Source: Muribaculaceae bacterium (lineage in GTDB: Bacteria; Bacteroidota; Bacteroidia; Bacteroidales; Muribaculaceae). Taken from it: 64,000 bases of DNA. The notes under the pieces are model-generated. The model worked only from the letters and a program-made list of their open reading frames with translations, searched no databases and was not told the DNA's origin. The translations under genes were made by a program, and so were the position numbers. Location of the stretch: contig JAIDXM010000035.1 of assembly GCA_029058745.1 (NCBI GenBank), positions 18,956-82,955 on the forward strand. The letters run 5' to 3'. This document shows, piece by piece, positions 28,765-38,888 of this stretch; position 1 is the first letter of the stretch, and each line of letters starts with the position of its first letter.

Positions 28765-29958
28765 TTATTTGAGTTTTGCGGAAGCCTCCTTGATTCTGTG
28801 CATCGCCTCACGTATGTTGTCGTCGGAGGTGGCGTAGCTCAGGCGCATGTAGCCGGGGGCGCAGAATGCCTCTCCGTCCACACAGGCCACGTGAGCCTCC
28901 TCAAGAAGATACATCACATAGTCGCCGCTTGACTTGATTTCACGTTCTCCTGCCTTTTTCCCGATATAAGAGCTGACCTCCGGGAAAAGGTAGAATGCCC
29001 CTTGAGGTTCGTTGACCACCCATCCCGGAATCTCGCGGGCGAGAGCCACAATCAGGTCACGGCGTCTCTGGAAAGCCTCGCGCATCTCGCGCACGCAGTC
29101 CTGTGGGCCGTCATAAGCGGCTTCTGCCGCTTTCTGTGCAATCGATGAAGCCCCGGAGGTGTATTGTCCCTGGAGCTTGGTGACGGCTTTGGCGATAGGG
29201 AGGGGGCCGGCCATGTATCCGATGCGCCATCCGGTCATGGCATATGCCTTGGAGACGCCGTTGATGATTACCACCCTGTCGCGCACGTTCTCAAATTCGG
29301 ATATGCTATGCACCTCTCCGATGAAATTTATGTGTTCATATATCTCATCGGCAAGGATGATGATTTCAGGATATTTGGCAAGGACATCGGCAAGGCCCTT
29401 CAGTTCCTCACGGCTGTAGATGCTGCCGGTGGGGTTGGACGGAGAGTTGAGCATAATCATGCGTGTCTTGGGAGTGATGGCCTTTTCGAGCTGTTCGGGG
29501 GTAATCTTGAAATCCTGGTCAACTCCGGCATATACCTCCACGGTGACGCCTTCCGCGAGTTTCACCATCTCCACATAGCTTACCCATGCAGGTACGGGTA
29601 TTATTACCTCGTCGCCGGGATTGATTGTTGCGAGAATCACGTTGCAGAGTTCCTGCTTTGCGCCGTTGCCCACTACAATCTGCTCCGGAGCGAACTCGAT
29701 TCCGTTCTCTCTGAGCAGCTTCGCGGCGATTGCCTTGCGGAGTGTCATATAGCCCGGCACAGGGGTGTAGCGTGAGAAATTGTCGTCGATGGCTTTTTTT
29801 GCAGCCTCCTTTATGAAATCGGGAGTGTCGAAATCCGGTTCGCCGACACTCATGTTGATGACATCGACACCGGCGGCCTTGAGTTCCGCGCTTTTCTGCG
29901 ACATTGCGAGAGTCGCCGAAGGGGAGAGGGCGGCTATGCGCTGTGAAATCTGGTTCAT
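28765..29958 (-). CDS. Class I pyridoxal-phosphate aminotransferase (aspartate aminotransferase-like)
   Basis: VINMSVGEPDFDTP; NSPSNPTGSIYSREEL; NGVSKAYAMTGWRIGY PLP-lysine motif. Confidence 0.94.
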   Translation of the reverse strand: MNQISQRIAALSPSATLAMSQKSAELKAAGVDVINMSVGEPDFDTPDFIKEAAKKAIDDNFSRYTPVPGYMTLRKAIAAKLLRENGIEFAPEQIVVGNGAKQELCNVILATINPGDEVIIPVPAWVSYVEMVKLAEGVTVEVYAGVDQDFKITPEQLEKAITPKTRMIMLNSPSNPTGSIYSREELKGLADVLAKYPEIIILADEIYEHINFIGEVHSISEFENVRDRVVIINGVSKAYAMTGWRIGYMAGPLPIAKAVTKLQGQYTSGASSIAQKAAEAAYDGPQDCVREMREAFQRRRDLIVALAREIPGWVVNEPQGAFYLFPEVSSYIGKKAGEREIKSSGDYVMYLLEEAHVACVDGEAFCAPGYMRLSYATSDDNIREAMHRIKEASAKLK

Positions 29959-30081
29959 ACGTTATATGTTTTTATTGATAAGTCCGTTTTGCCATATTCC
30001 CGTTTTTCAATCGATTTACGGCTGAGTCGGGGATATTTTGATGCGAAATTAATGATTTAAAGTGAAGACGGCAAAAATAAA

Positions 30082-30112
30082 TTGCGTAAAGATAAAAAAA
30101 ATGTTAACTTTG
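30082..30112 (+). promoter_or_regulatory. Promoter (A)TTG-N20-TAACTTTG for the lipoprotein/ABC operon
   Basis: TTG 30082-30084, TAACTTTG 30105-30112. Confidence 0.6.
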
Positions 30113-30209
30113 CCACTGAGGCGGCAAGTCGCCTCCTGATGATTGCCTATACATCAGTTTCGGGAATAGCGGCACCCCCATGAAGAATACAATCAAATAA
30201 TAAACCAAT

Positions 30210-31583
30210 ATGAAGATTACAGCCAAAAAATCGTTGAACGTGCGCCACATGGCATTATGGATGCTATTGATGATGCTCCCGTTTATGAATTCATGCAAGC
30301 AGGAGGCTACGGATGCATCCGACCTTCTCGCCACAGTCCCGTCATCGGCCGGAATGGTGGTTGGCGTCAACCTCAAATCACTTCTTGAGAAGACAGGATG
30401 TGAGGTGAACGGCACCGAGATTGTGGCCGGCAAGGAGATGAAGGAACTGCTTGCCACTATTCAGAAAGATTCCGTGAACCGCAAGAACGCTGACGCGTTG
30501 AACCTGTTTCTCTCAGGAGATAGCGGCATCGACCCTTCCGGGGCTATTGTGTTTACAGATGCATATGGCACCTATGTCACCGCGATGCTTGCCGACACAC
30601 AGAAATTCTATGATTTCGTGGAGAAACAGACCGGCGATAAATTCACAGAGGAAAACGGAGTGAAGGTTTGCCGTGAGATTGCTGTGCTTGGCGCCCAGGT
30701 GTGGGTTTCTATATCCGGTTCGTCGATAGACTCCAAGGCGGTGAAGAACTATGCCGCACTTGAGAAGGGACAAAGCTTTGTGTCCAATCCTTTTGCCGAT
30801 AAGGTCTCAAACATTGCCAATGATATTGTAGGGTGGAGCCGCATCAACACCTTTTTCCAACAGAAAGGTGGCATATCGACGTCGGATATCGCTGCGTTCA
30901 ACATGATGTTGGGAATGACATGTGAGGGGGCTACCTCGATATCTTTTACCTTGGATTTCCTTAAAGGGGAGGTTAAGGCATTGTGTAATGTGCTCAATGA
31001 TGAGGGGAAACCTGCGAAATACCTGTTCCCGTTTGACAAGGTTGACACCTCTCTGGTAAAGTCATTGGGAGAGAACGCCAATGCGGTTTTTTCATTTGTG
31101 ATAACCAAAGAGGCTGTTAAGAAAATGGAGCAACTCAACTCTTCGTTTGGTGGCCCATACGGAGAGATGATAGAATATTTTAAGGCATTGGATGGTACTA
31201 TTGCAGTGGCTTTCAGTGATATTACAGATCCGTTGAAGGGCATCAGGGGTGTGGTAACCACCAACGGAGACGCGTCGTCAGGCCTTATGAATCTTGTGTC
31301 GCAATTATGTCCGGCCAAGAAGGATGGGAAACTGATAAGGTTGGAGAATGGAACTCTCGAAGGTTCGCTTAAGATGGGGGATGTGGCAGATTTCCTGAAA
31401 GGCTCAGGAGGCGGTGGAGTTATGAATTTGTCAGTATTTGGGGCCGATACATCCAAGATTGGGGTTTCATCTTTTGGAGTCGCGGGTCGTCCCAATGGCG
31501 CTGGAATATCTGCGGAATTTGTAGTGAAGGGTACGGATCCGTCGGAGAATTTCCTTATCACTGTCATGAAGAATATAAAATGA
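30210..31583 (+). CDS. DUF4836-like lipoprotein
   Basis: Lipobox MLPFMNSCKQ; VPSSAGMVVGVNLKSLLEKTG pattern. Confidence 0.65.
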   Translation: MKITAKKSLNVRHMALWMLLMMLPFMNSCKQEATDASDLLATVPSSAGMVVGVNLKSLLEKTGCEVNGTEIVAGKEMKELLATIQKDSVNRKNADALNLFLSGDSGIDPSGAIVFTDAYGTYVTAMLADTQKFYDFVEKQTGDKFTEENGVKVCREIAVLGAQVWVSISGSSIDSKAVKNYAALEKGQSFVSNPFADKVSNIANDIVGWSRINTFFQQKGGISTSDIAAFNMMLGMTCEGATSISFTLDFLKGEVKALCNVLNDEGKPAKYLFPFDKVDTSLVKSLGENANAVFSFVITKEAVKKMEQLNSSFGGPYGEMIEYFKALDGTIAVAFSDITDPLKGIRGVVTTNGDASSGLMNLVSQLCPAKKDGKLIRLENGTLEGSLKMGDVADFLKGSGGGGVMNLSVFGADTSKIGVSSFGVAGRPNGAGISAEFVVKGTDPSENFLITVMKNIK

Positions 31584-31595
31584 TAAAAGCCGTAA

Positions 31596-32270
31596 ATGTC
31601 TGGATATATGAATCCTGATGATAAGATAACGGCCATACGTCTTTCAGGGATGCTTCCGAGGGTCTTTCTCTCGGAGAGCATCCCTGCTTCTGATGTGTGG
31701 CGCAGTGAGCTTGTGCTTGAGCGGGGAAGGCACTATCTTATAGAGGCGGCAAGCGGAGGCGGCAAGTCGTCGCTGTGTTCGTATATCTATGGCGCCCGCG
31801 TGGATTATGAAGGGACATTATGGTTTGACTCCGAGAATGCCGCGACATTCGGCATGGAACGATGGCAAGAGTTGCGCCGACGCCACATAGCCTATCTTCC
31901 GCAGGAGCTGTCTTTGTTCCCCGAACTCACGGCGCTGCAGAACATAGAGATTAAGAATTCCCTGACAGGATGGAAGAGCTCTGAGGAAATAGAAGAGTCG
32001 TTGCATATGCTCGGGATTGACTCCCGCCGGGACTATCCCGTGGGACGTATGTCGATAGGGCAACAGCAACGTGTCGGCATCATCCGTGCACTCTGTCAAC
32101 CTTTTGATTTCATACTGCTTGACGAGCCGGTCAGCCATCTTGACGAGGGAAACAACCGGGTGGCGGCCATGATGATAACGGCGGAGGCGCGGCGCCAAGG
32201 GGCGGGGATTGTGTCCACCTCGGTCGGGAATCCGCTCCTGATGGAAGAATATATTAAACTGAGATTGTGA
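31596..32270 (+). CDS. ABC transporter ATP-binding protein (LolD/MacB-type)
   Basis: Walker A-like EAASGGGKSSLCSY, MSIGQQQRVGIIRAL, FILLDEPVSHLD. Confidence 0.88.
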   Translation: MSGYMNPDDKITAIRLSGMLPRVFLSESIPASDVWRSELVLERGRHYLIEAASGGGKSSLCSYIYGARVDYEGTLWFDSENAATFGMERWQELRRRHIAYLPQELSLFPELTALQNIEIKNSLTGWKSSEEIEESLHMLGIDSRRDYPVGRMSIGQQQRVGIIRALCQPFDFILLDEPVSHLDEGNNRVAAMMITAEARRQGAGIVSTSVGNPLLMEEYIKLRL

Positions 32271-32271
32271 T

Positions 32272-33462
32272 ATGGACTTGATTTCACGCCTGCTTCGTAA
32301 GAACACGTCATCGGCGAGAATCGCTGGTTTTGTGTTGTCTAACTTTATAGGTCTTGCCATAATAGTTGGCGGACTGCAGTTTTATCAGGATGCGAGAACG
32401 CTTTGGGAGACAGACGGAAGTTTCATAAAGACAGACTATCTTGTGGTCAACAAGAAGGTGACGTCGGCCAATCTCTGGGGGGATGCCTCATCGGGGTTCA
32501 CTCCGGAGGAGGTAGATGATTTGCGAAGCCAGCCGTGGGTCAGGGATGTCGGCAAATTCTCATCGACCGACTATAGGGTGTGGGCGTCTGTGTCCCAGGG
32601 AGGAAAGGGGATGTCAACGATGCTTTTTTTCGAATCCATCCCGGACAGGTTTGTGGATGTGGATGCAGGAGTGTGGAATTACACTCCGGGCGACGAGGTT
32701 GTCCCTGTTGTGGTGTCGAAAGATTACCTCGCGCTTTATAATTTCGGATTTGCCGGGTCTGCCGGACTTCCGCAGATGTCGGAAAGTATAATCGGCGGTA
32801 TCCCGTTGCAGCTTACCCTTTCGTCGGAAGACGGGAGTGTGACAAGGAGGCTTACCGGGAGGGTGGCCGGTTTCTCCAACCGCCTGAACACAATACTTGT
32901 CCCGCAGAGTTTTATGGACTGGAGCAACGGACTGCTTGGAAGCGGGACAGAGTCGGAATCTCCCTCACGTCTGATAGTTGACGTGAGCAGTCCGGGCGAT
33001 GTGGCCATAGGGCGCTATCTTGAGAGTCATGGCCTTGAGGTTGCCGGCGACAAGAGCAATTCATCGTCCTCCTTTCTACTGAAGGTCATCATCGGTGTGG
33101 TGCTTGCCGTGGGAGGTGTGATAACCGTTTTGTCGCTGTTCATACTGTTGCTGTCGATGTCGCTGATAATGGAGAAGAACCGCGATAAGATTCACTCTCT
33201 TCTTATGCTCGGATGTCCGGTGCGGTCGGTTGCCTCTCCTTATATCAGGATTGTGGTAGTGGCGTCGGCATTGGCATGCGTTCTCGCCGTCGCGTCGGTA
33301 GAGCTGTTGAGGGGTACTTACCTTAAAGCTCTTGAGGGCCTTGGCGCGAGTGCCGGGGGATGGTGGATCGGTCCTGTGGCCGGAGTCGCCGTCACGTTGC
33401 TGGTGGCTGTCTTTAACATAGTTTCAGTGAGAAGGAAAGTGATAAGTTCCTGGCGGTTGTAA
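32272..33462 (+). CDS. FtsX/MacB-like ABC transporter permease
   Basis: N-term TM, large periplasmic domain, three C-terminal TMs; 1 nt from ATPase gene. Confidence 0.75.
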   Translation: MDLISRLLRKNTSSARIAGFVLSNFIGLAIIVGGLQFYQDARTLWETDGSFIKTDYLVVNKKVTSANLWGDASSGFTPEEVDDLRSQPWVRDVGKFSSTDYRVWASVSQGGKGMSTMLFFESIPDRFVDVDAGVWNYTPGDEVVPVVVSKDYLALYNFGFAGSAGLPQMSESIIGGIPLQLTLSSEDGSVTRRLTGRVAGFSNRLNTILVPQSFMDWSNGLLGSGTESESPSRLIVDVSSPGDVAIGRYLESHGLEVAGDKSNSSSSFLLKVIIGVVLAVGGVITVLSLFILLLSMSLIMEKNRDKIHSLLMLGCPVRSVASPYIRIVVVASALACVLAVASVELLRGTYLKALEGLGASAGGWWIGPVAGVAVTLLVAVFNIVSVRRKVISSWRL

Positions 33463-33536
33463 AAGGGAATGGTTAAGATTGTTAATTAACAGTGTTAATA
33501 AGGATGAAATACTGCTTAAAAAGTTGAAATTAGTTA

Positions 33537-33544
33537 TACATTTG
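33537..33544 (+). promoter_or_regulatory. Candidate -7 element TACATTTG about 285 nt upstream of susC-like gene
   Basis: Matches TAnnTTTG; no good TTTG box at 19-21 nt. Confidence 0.35.
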
Positions 33545-33828
33545 CGAAGTAATTGCCGATTGCGACTATGAAAGGCTCAACTTAAATAGCGGCATTGAGG
33601 AATAATTACCTGAAAACCAGGGAGCGCCATAAGGCTCCTAAAGCTTAACTAAAACAGAATGGACTGATTTTTTATAACGGTTTTGTCTTGGAAAAAGATT
33701 GATGGAAGCATTCTTTTATACAAGAGAAAATCGTGACGGACATCTCCTCCCAAAGGTGTGCCGAGAAAACACATCGACTGATTAAACGAAATAAAGATAA
33801 ACAATATATCAATTAAATCAATTCTTGC

Positions 33829-36800
33829 ATGAAGAACATCTGTTTTCATTTGAACAGAAAACTGTGGATTGTTGCGGCCTTGTTGCTGACGCTCGCACTT
33901 CCCGGTTTTGCCCAGAAAATCACTGTTCACGGCTACGTGGACGATGATCTGGGAGAGCCATTGATTGGTGCCACCATAATGGAGAAGGGCACCGCGAATG
34001 GTACGGCCACAGACATTGAAGGACGTTTCACCCTCACTGTCGAGCCAAACGCCACTCTTGTGGTCAGTTATGTAGGCTACGACCCCAAGGAAGTGGCTGT
34101 CAATGGCCAGACAGACATCAAGGTGACCATGACGCAGAACAGCACCATGCTTGCCGAGACAGTCGTGATCGGTTATGGTTCCGTAAAGAAATCGGATGCA
34201 ACCGGTTCGGTTGCGATAGTCAAGCCTGACGAGGTGGAAGCCGGTCTTGCAACCTCTGTGCAGGACATGCTTGTAGGCCAGACTCCCGGTGTGGTTGTCA
34301 CCACAGCCGGTGGTCCTCAGGGAGCGGCCAACATCAGAATCCGTGGCGGGGCATCTCTCTCCGCTACCAACGACCCGCTTATCGTGCTTGACGGAGTGCC
34401 ATTGAGCCAGGACACGCCTCTCGGTATGGGTTCTCCGCTTGCCATGATAAATCCGGAAAGCATCGAGTCGATGACAGTGCTCAAGGATGCATCCGCCACT
34501 GCCATCTACGGTAGCCGTGCGTCAAACGGTGTGATTATCATCACCACCAAGAAGGGCACCTCCGGCAAACCCAAGGTGACTTTCGCGGCCAACTTTTTTG
34601 TTGACCATTCCCGCAAGACACAGAAAGTGTTGAACGCATCTGAGTTCACCAGCCTTATCAACAACCGTTTCGGAGAGGGTTCGGCAGCCGCCGGCTATCT
34701 CGGCAATACTTCCGTTGACTGGCAGGATGAGATTTATCGCACATCTTTCAGCTCCGACTACACCCTTTCAGTGTCGGGCACCACAGGAATCCTCCCTTAC
34801 CGTATTGACGGCTCTTTCACCAACAACAACGGTATCATCAAGAAGAGCGACATGAACCGTGCCACACTCGGATTCTCACTCACTCCCAAGTTCTTCAACA
34901 ACCACCTTTCGGTGAATGCCAACGCGAAGGGGTATTATGTGCGCAATAACTGGGCCGCCACTGATGCCATCGGCCAGTCGGTTGCCTACAACCCCACGAT
35001 ACCCATCCATTCCTACAATGAAATCACCGGCGGAACAGCGGCCGGAGAGTTCAAGTATCTTTTCAACGGATATAACGAGCCTTTCACAGTGGCAGGCGGC
35101 AACGCCAACCTTGAGAACAATGCCACCTATAACCCGGTTGCTACCATAGATCAGACCACCAACTATTCCAATGTGTGGCGTTCGAACGGCAATCTCCAGC
35201 TCGACTATTCGTTCCATTTCCTCCCGGAGTTGCATGCCAATCTCAACCTTGGTTACGATGTTACCAAGTCAGACAATTACTACACCATAGAGGCCAACTC
35301 GCATATGGCGTGGAAAGACCACAACAACTATGGCGGCGGGGCCACCAACCATGAGTATGCATTCCGTAGCAACACTCTCTTGGAGTTCTATCTCAACTAT
35401 AAGAAAGAGTTCGAGGCTGCCAAGTCTATGGTTGACGCCACCGCAGGTTACACCTGGAGCCGCGACGCTGCCAACGGCTGGAACTATGGCGCGAGCTCCA
35501 ATGCCGGCCATGCCGACACTCCGGGACTCCTTACCCCGACTGTCAGCCCTGACGGAGGATATATCCTGAATTATAACCCCGACACGATGGACAACGTGGG
35601 CAAGCCTTTCCAGGCGGATGCCCAGGATGCCGGCGGCGACTACCACTGGAAAAACCATCTCCAGCTCCTCTCGTTCTTCGGACGTGTCAACTATTCGTTC
35701 ATGGACCGTTATCTTATCACCGGAACCGTGCGTGCCGACGCCACTTCCCGCTTCTCCAAGGATAACCGCTGGGGTATCTTCCCGGCTGTGGCTCTCGGAT
35801 GGCGTATCGACCAGGAAGGGTTCATGCAGCGCACCGCAGGATGGCTCAACGACCTCAAGCTCCGTCTCGGATGGGGTGAGACCGGCCAGCAGGCTGTGGG
35901 CTCCTACTACAACTATATTCCGATTTACACTGCATCCCAACCGGGTTCATTCTATCCCGGCCCTAATGGGACATGGCTTATCCCGTTCTTCCCTGAGGGC
36001 TACAATAAGAACCTCAAATGGGAGACTACCGCAACCTGGAACGTCGGCATCGATTTCGGCTTCCTGAACAACCGTATCTCAGGTAGCATAGAGTATTATC
36101 TGCGCAAGACACGCGACCTTCTTTCCGTTGTGCCTGTGCCGGCAGGTTCCTCTACTGTCAACTATCTGCCCCAGAACATCGGCGACATGGAGAACTATGG
36201 TCTTGAGTTCAATATCTCAGCCAAGCCTATCGTGACCGATGATTTCACCTGGACGCTGAGCTACAACATCGGCTGGAACCACAATAAAATCACCAATCTT
36301 GACGGCAACGAGTATGCCGTAGGAGGCGGCGGCGGAGTCACCGGAAGTAATGTCATGATTCAGAGAGAGGGCTATCCCGCGTATTCTTTCAATCTCTACC
36401 AGCAGGTGTATGACGCGGCAGGGAAGCCTATCGAGGGAGCTTATGTTGACCAGAACGGCGACGGCGTTATTGACTCGCACGACCTTGTGGTGCGCCACTC
36501 GAAAGACCCGAAGGTGACAATGACATTCGGCTCGAACTTCCGCTACAAGAACTGGGACCTCGGTTTCACGCTTCGCGCCTCAATCGGCAACTATGTCTAT
36601 GCCGACGCTCTCCGTGGCGGTTCGCTCTACGACGGCCTGTTCCGCAACAACCAGCTGTCGAATATATTCAAGACCGACCAGTATTTCGAAGTCAACCAGC
36701 CTTATTCTGACTATTGGTTGAGAAACGCTTCGTTCCTGCGTTGCGACAATATCACACTTGGCTACAACTTCCAGAACCTTTTCAACGACTTCATGAATCT

Positions 36801-36939
36801 CCGCATATTCGCCGGAGTTCAGAATCCGTTCGTAATCACCAAGTACAAGGGTCTTGACCCGGAGGTGTTCGACGGTGTTGACGGCAACATTTATCCGCGT
36901 GCCACCACATGGTCGCTTGGTCTTGTGGCTACATTCTGA
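33829..36939 (+). CDS. SusC/RagA family TonB-linked outer membrane protein
   Basis: Carboxypeptidase-like domain (GEPLIGATIMEKGTANGTATDIEGRFTL), plug VQDMLVGQTPGVVVTTAGGPQGAANIRIRGGASLSATNDPLIVLDGVPL, beta-barrel to C-terminal F. Confidence 0.96.
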   Translation: MKNICFHLNRKLWIVAALLLTLALPGFAQKITVHGYVDDDLGEPLIGATIMEKGTANGTATDIEGRFTLTVEPNATLVVSYVGYDPKEVAVNGQTDIKVTMTQNSTMLAETVVIGYGSVKKSDATGSVAIVKPDEVEAGLATSVQDMLVGQTPGVVVTTAGGPQGAANIRIRGGASLSATNDPLIVLDGVPLSQDTPLGMGSPLAMINPESIESMTVLKDASATAIYGSRASNGVIIITTKKGTSGKPKVTFAANFFVDHSRKTQKVLNASEFTSLINNRFGEGSAAAGYLGNTSVDWQDEIYRTSFSSDYTLSVSGTTGILPYRIDGSFTNNNGIIKKSDMNRATLGFSLTPKFFNNHLSVNANAKGYYVRNNWAATDAIGQSVAYNPTIPIHSYNEITGGTAAGEFKYLFNGYNEPFTVAGGNANLENNATYNPVATIDQTTNYSNVWRSNGNLQLDYSFHFLPELHANLNLGYDVTKSDNYYTIEANSHMAWKDHNNYGGGATNHEYAFRSNTLLEFYLNYKKEFEAAKSMVDATAGYTWSRDAANGWNYGASSNAGHADTPGLLTPTVSPDGGYILNYNPDTMDNVGKPFQADAQDAGGDYHWKNHLQLLSFFGRVNYSFMDRYLITGTVRADATSRFSKDNRWGIFPAVALGWRIDQEGFMQRTAGWLNDLKLRLGWGETGQQAVGSYYNYIPIYTASQPGSFYPGPNGTWLIPFFPEGYNKNLKWETTATWNVGIDFGFLNNRISGSIEYYLRKTRDLLSVVPVPAGSSTVNYLPQNIGDMENYGLEFNISAKPIVTDDFTWTLSYNIGWNHNKITNLDGNEYAVGGGGGVTGSNVMIQREGYPAYSFNLYQQVYDAAGKPIEGAYVDQNGDGVIDSHDLVVRHSKDPKVTMTFGSNFRYKNWDLGFTLRASIGNYVYADALRGGSLYDGLFRNNQLSNIFKTDQYFEVNQPYSDYWLRNASFLRCDNITLGYNFQNLFNDFMNLRIFAGVQNPFVITKYKGLDPEVFDGVDGNIYPRATTWSLGLVATF

Positions 36940-36978
36940 ACCATTTGATGGTCAAACCAATTTAACTCGAAAACTCAG

Positions 36979-38793
36979 ATGAATATAAAGAAATATTTGA
37001 TGTTTGGAGGCGTTGCCCTGTCTCTTGGTCTGTCTTCCTGTATCGGAGACCTCGACCTTGAGCCCAACGACCCCAATGTGGTCGGTCCAAACGACCCTAA
37101 CTTCAAGGCAAACAGCATTGCCATGTGCTACACGGGCATCGCCTGCAGTGGCATTTCCGGGCCCGGAAGCTCGTTTATCAGCGGCCTTGATGCCGGCACA
37201 TCTGCCTATCTGCGCATGATGTTTACCCTCAATGAGTTCTGTTCTGATGAGCTTGTGTGGATATGGCCTGACGCGGGTGTCACCGATATCGTGTCGTGTA
37301 CCTGGGGCGCCAACAACACATTGCTTGAGGGCGCTTACTACCGCCTTCTCGGACATATAGCGATCTGCAACCAGTTCCTTTCAAATTTCGCGGATTCCAC
37401 CGATGAGGAGTCTGTGGAGATGAAGGCGGAAGCACGTGTGCTGAGGGCTTATTCCTACTACAACATGCTCGACCTTTTCGGACAATCCTCTTTCATCACG
37501 GAGACTGCTGCAGTGGGAGAGGCTCCCAAGCAGCTTTCAAGAGCGGAGCTTTTCGAATGGGTGGAGAAAGAACTCAAGGATATCATCGACAACAAGCTGA
37601 TTTCGGAGACTCCTCTTTACGGGCGTGTCGGCATGGACGGCGCCAAGGCTCTCCTGGCCAGACTTTACCTCAATGCAGAGGTGTTCTCAGGCAAGGAGCG
37701 TTGGGCCGATTGCCAGGCCATCTGTGAGGACCTTATCAATTCCCACAAGGGTGGCGGTTTTGAAGGCACAGGTCTCGCGGAGCATTACCTCTATCTGTTC
37801 TCAAGAGACAACAACGCCTATATGCCCGGAGGGGCGAAATCAGCCGAGAATGAGATACTTTTCGGAATCGCATTCGACGACACCATGACCCAGAGCTATG
37901 GTGGCCCGTCGTTCATCATCTCGGGCACCGTCTCCAACACCCACTATATGCCCCGCCAGATTTATGGCACTTCTGCGGAATGGTCATGTATCCGTGGCGT
38001 GCAGCAGATGGCAGAGCGTTTCTATGGTCTCTCAACCGATGTGCGCGACGACTTGTGGCTTAGAGGTGTGAAGCCGGCAGGACAGCTTTACCAATACACT
38101 ACAGACGCCAATGGGGTGAATCAGCTTGTGCTCGATGAGAATGGCAATCCCAAACCTAAGGAGGGAGAAGGAGTGAGCTGGGAGTCTGAGGATTATTCAG
38201 ACGCGTTCATAGGCTTTACCGGTGCCTGGGGTTCTACAGGCGGCAACGCGATAGTGAAATTCACCGGATGCACGGCCAATGCCGCTGCCGACGGAGGATT
38301 TGATTACACGGTGACACCCGCGAAATATGTGAATCACAATGGCGTGGATTATCAGATTGAGGATGCCTCTTATGATTGCGGTTTCCCCGCCACCTCATTC
38401 GCATCTACCGACCAGCCTATAATCCGCCTCGCCGACATCTATCTGATGTATGCGGAGTGTTATGTCAACGGCGGTGTAGGTGAGCGCCAGAAGGCTCTCG
38501 ACTATATGAATGTGGTGCGTCGCCGTGCGAAGGCCCCGGAACTTGGATTCAGCGATCTTACACGCAAGGGTATAATGGACGAGCGCTCAAGAGAGCTTTA
38601 TCTTGAATCTACACGTCGCACTGACCTTATCCGCAACAAGATGTTCGCAGGTCCGTCGCAGACCATATGGCAGGTGAAAGGGAACATCGACAATATGGAA
38701 GGCACGCGCATCGACGAAAAATATAACCTGTATCCGATTCCTTCCGCAGTGCTTGCCGCACAGCCGGAGTTTAAACAGAATCCCGGTTATTGA
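36979..38793 (+). CDS. SusD/RagB family nutrient-binding lipoprotein
   Basis: Lipobox LSLGLSSCIG; TPR; LADIYLMYAECYVNGG; C-terminal YPIPSAVLAAQPEFKQNPGY. Confidence 0.95.
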   Translation: MNIKKYLMFGGVALSLGLSSCIGDLDLEPNDPNVVGPNDPNFKANSIAMCYTGIACSGISGPGSSFISGLDAGTSAYLRMMFTLNEFCSDELVWIWPDAGVTDIVSCTWGANNTLLEGAYYRLLGHIAICNQFLSNFADSTDEESVEMKAEARVLRAYSYYNMLDLFGQSSFITETAAVGEAPKQLSRAELFEWVEKELKDIIDNKLISETPLYGRVGMDGAKALLARLYLNAEVFSGKERWADCQAICEDLINSHKGGGFEGTGLAEHYLYLFSRDNNAYMPGGAKSAENEILFGIAFDDTMTQSYGGPSFIISGTVSNTHYMPRQIYGTSAEWSCIRGVQQMAERFYGLSTDVRDDLWLRGVKPAGQLYQYTTDANGVNQLVLDENGNPKPKEGEGVSWESEDYSDAFIGFTGAWGSTGGNAIVKFTGCTANAAADGGFDYTVTPAKYVNHNGVDYQIEDASYDCGFPATSFASTDQPIIRLADIYLMYAECYVNGGVGERQKALDYMNVVRRRAKAPELGFSDLTRKGIMDERSRELYLESTRRTDLIRNKMFAGPSQTIWQVKGNIDNMEGTRIDEKYNLYPIPSAVLAAQPEFKQNPGY

Positions 38794-38888
38794 TTATTAT
38801 TTTGAGGATGTGTCATAATTGATTTCATAAGGAAACTGAGAGTCAGTTATGCCACACCTTCAGTGAAACAATTTAAGAATCATCAACA

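Noticed and set aside
30749-31681. 310-aa ORF antisense to the DUF4836-like lipoprotein gene
   Set aside because: Shadow ORF; sense strand has lipobox, promoter and operon context.
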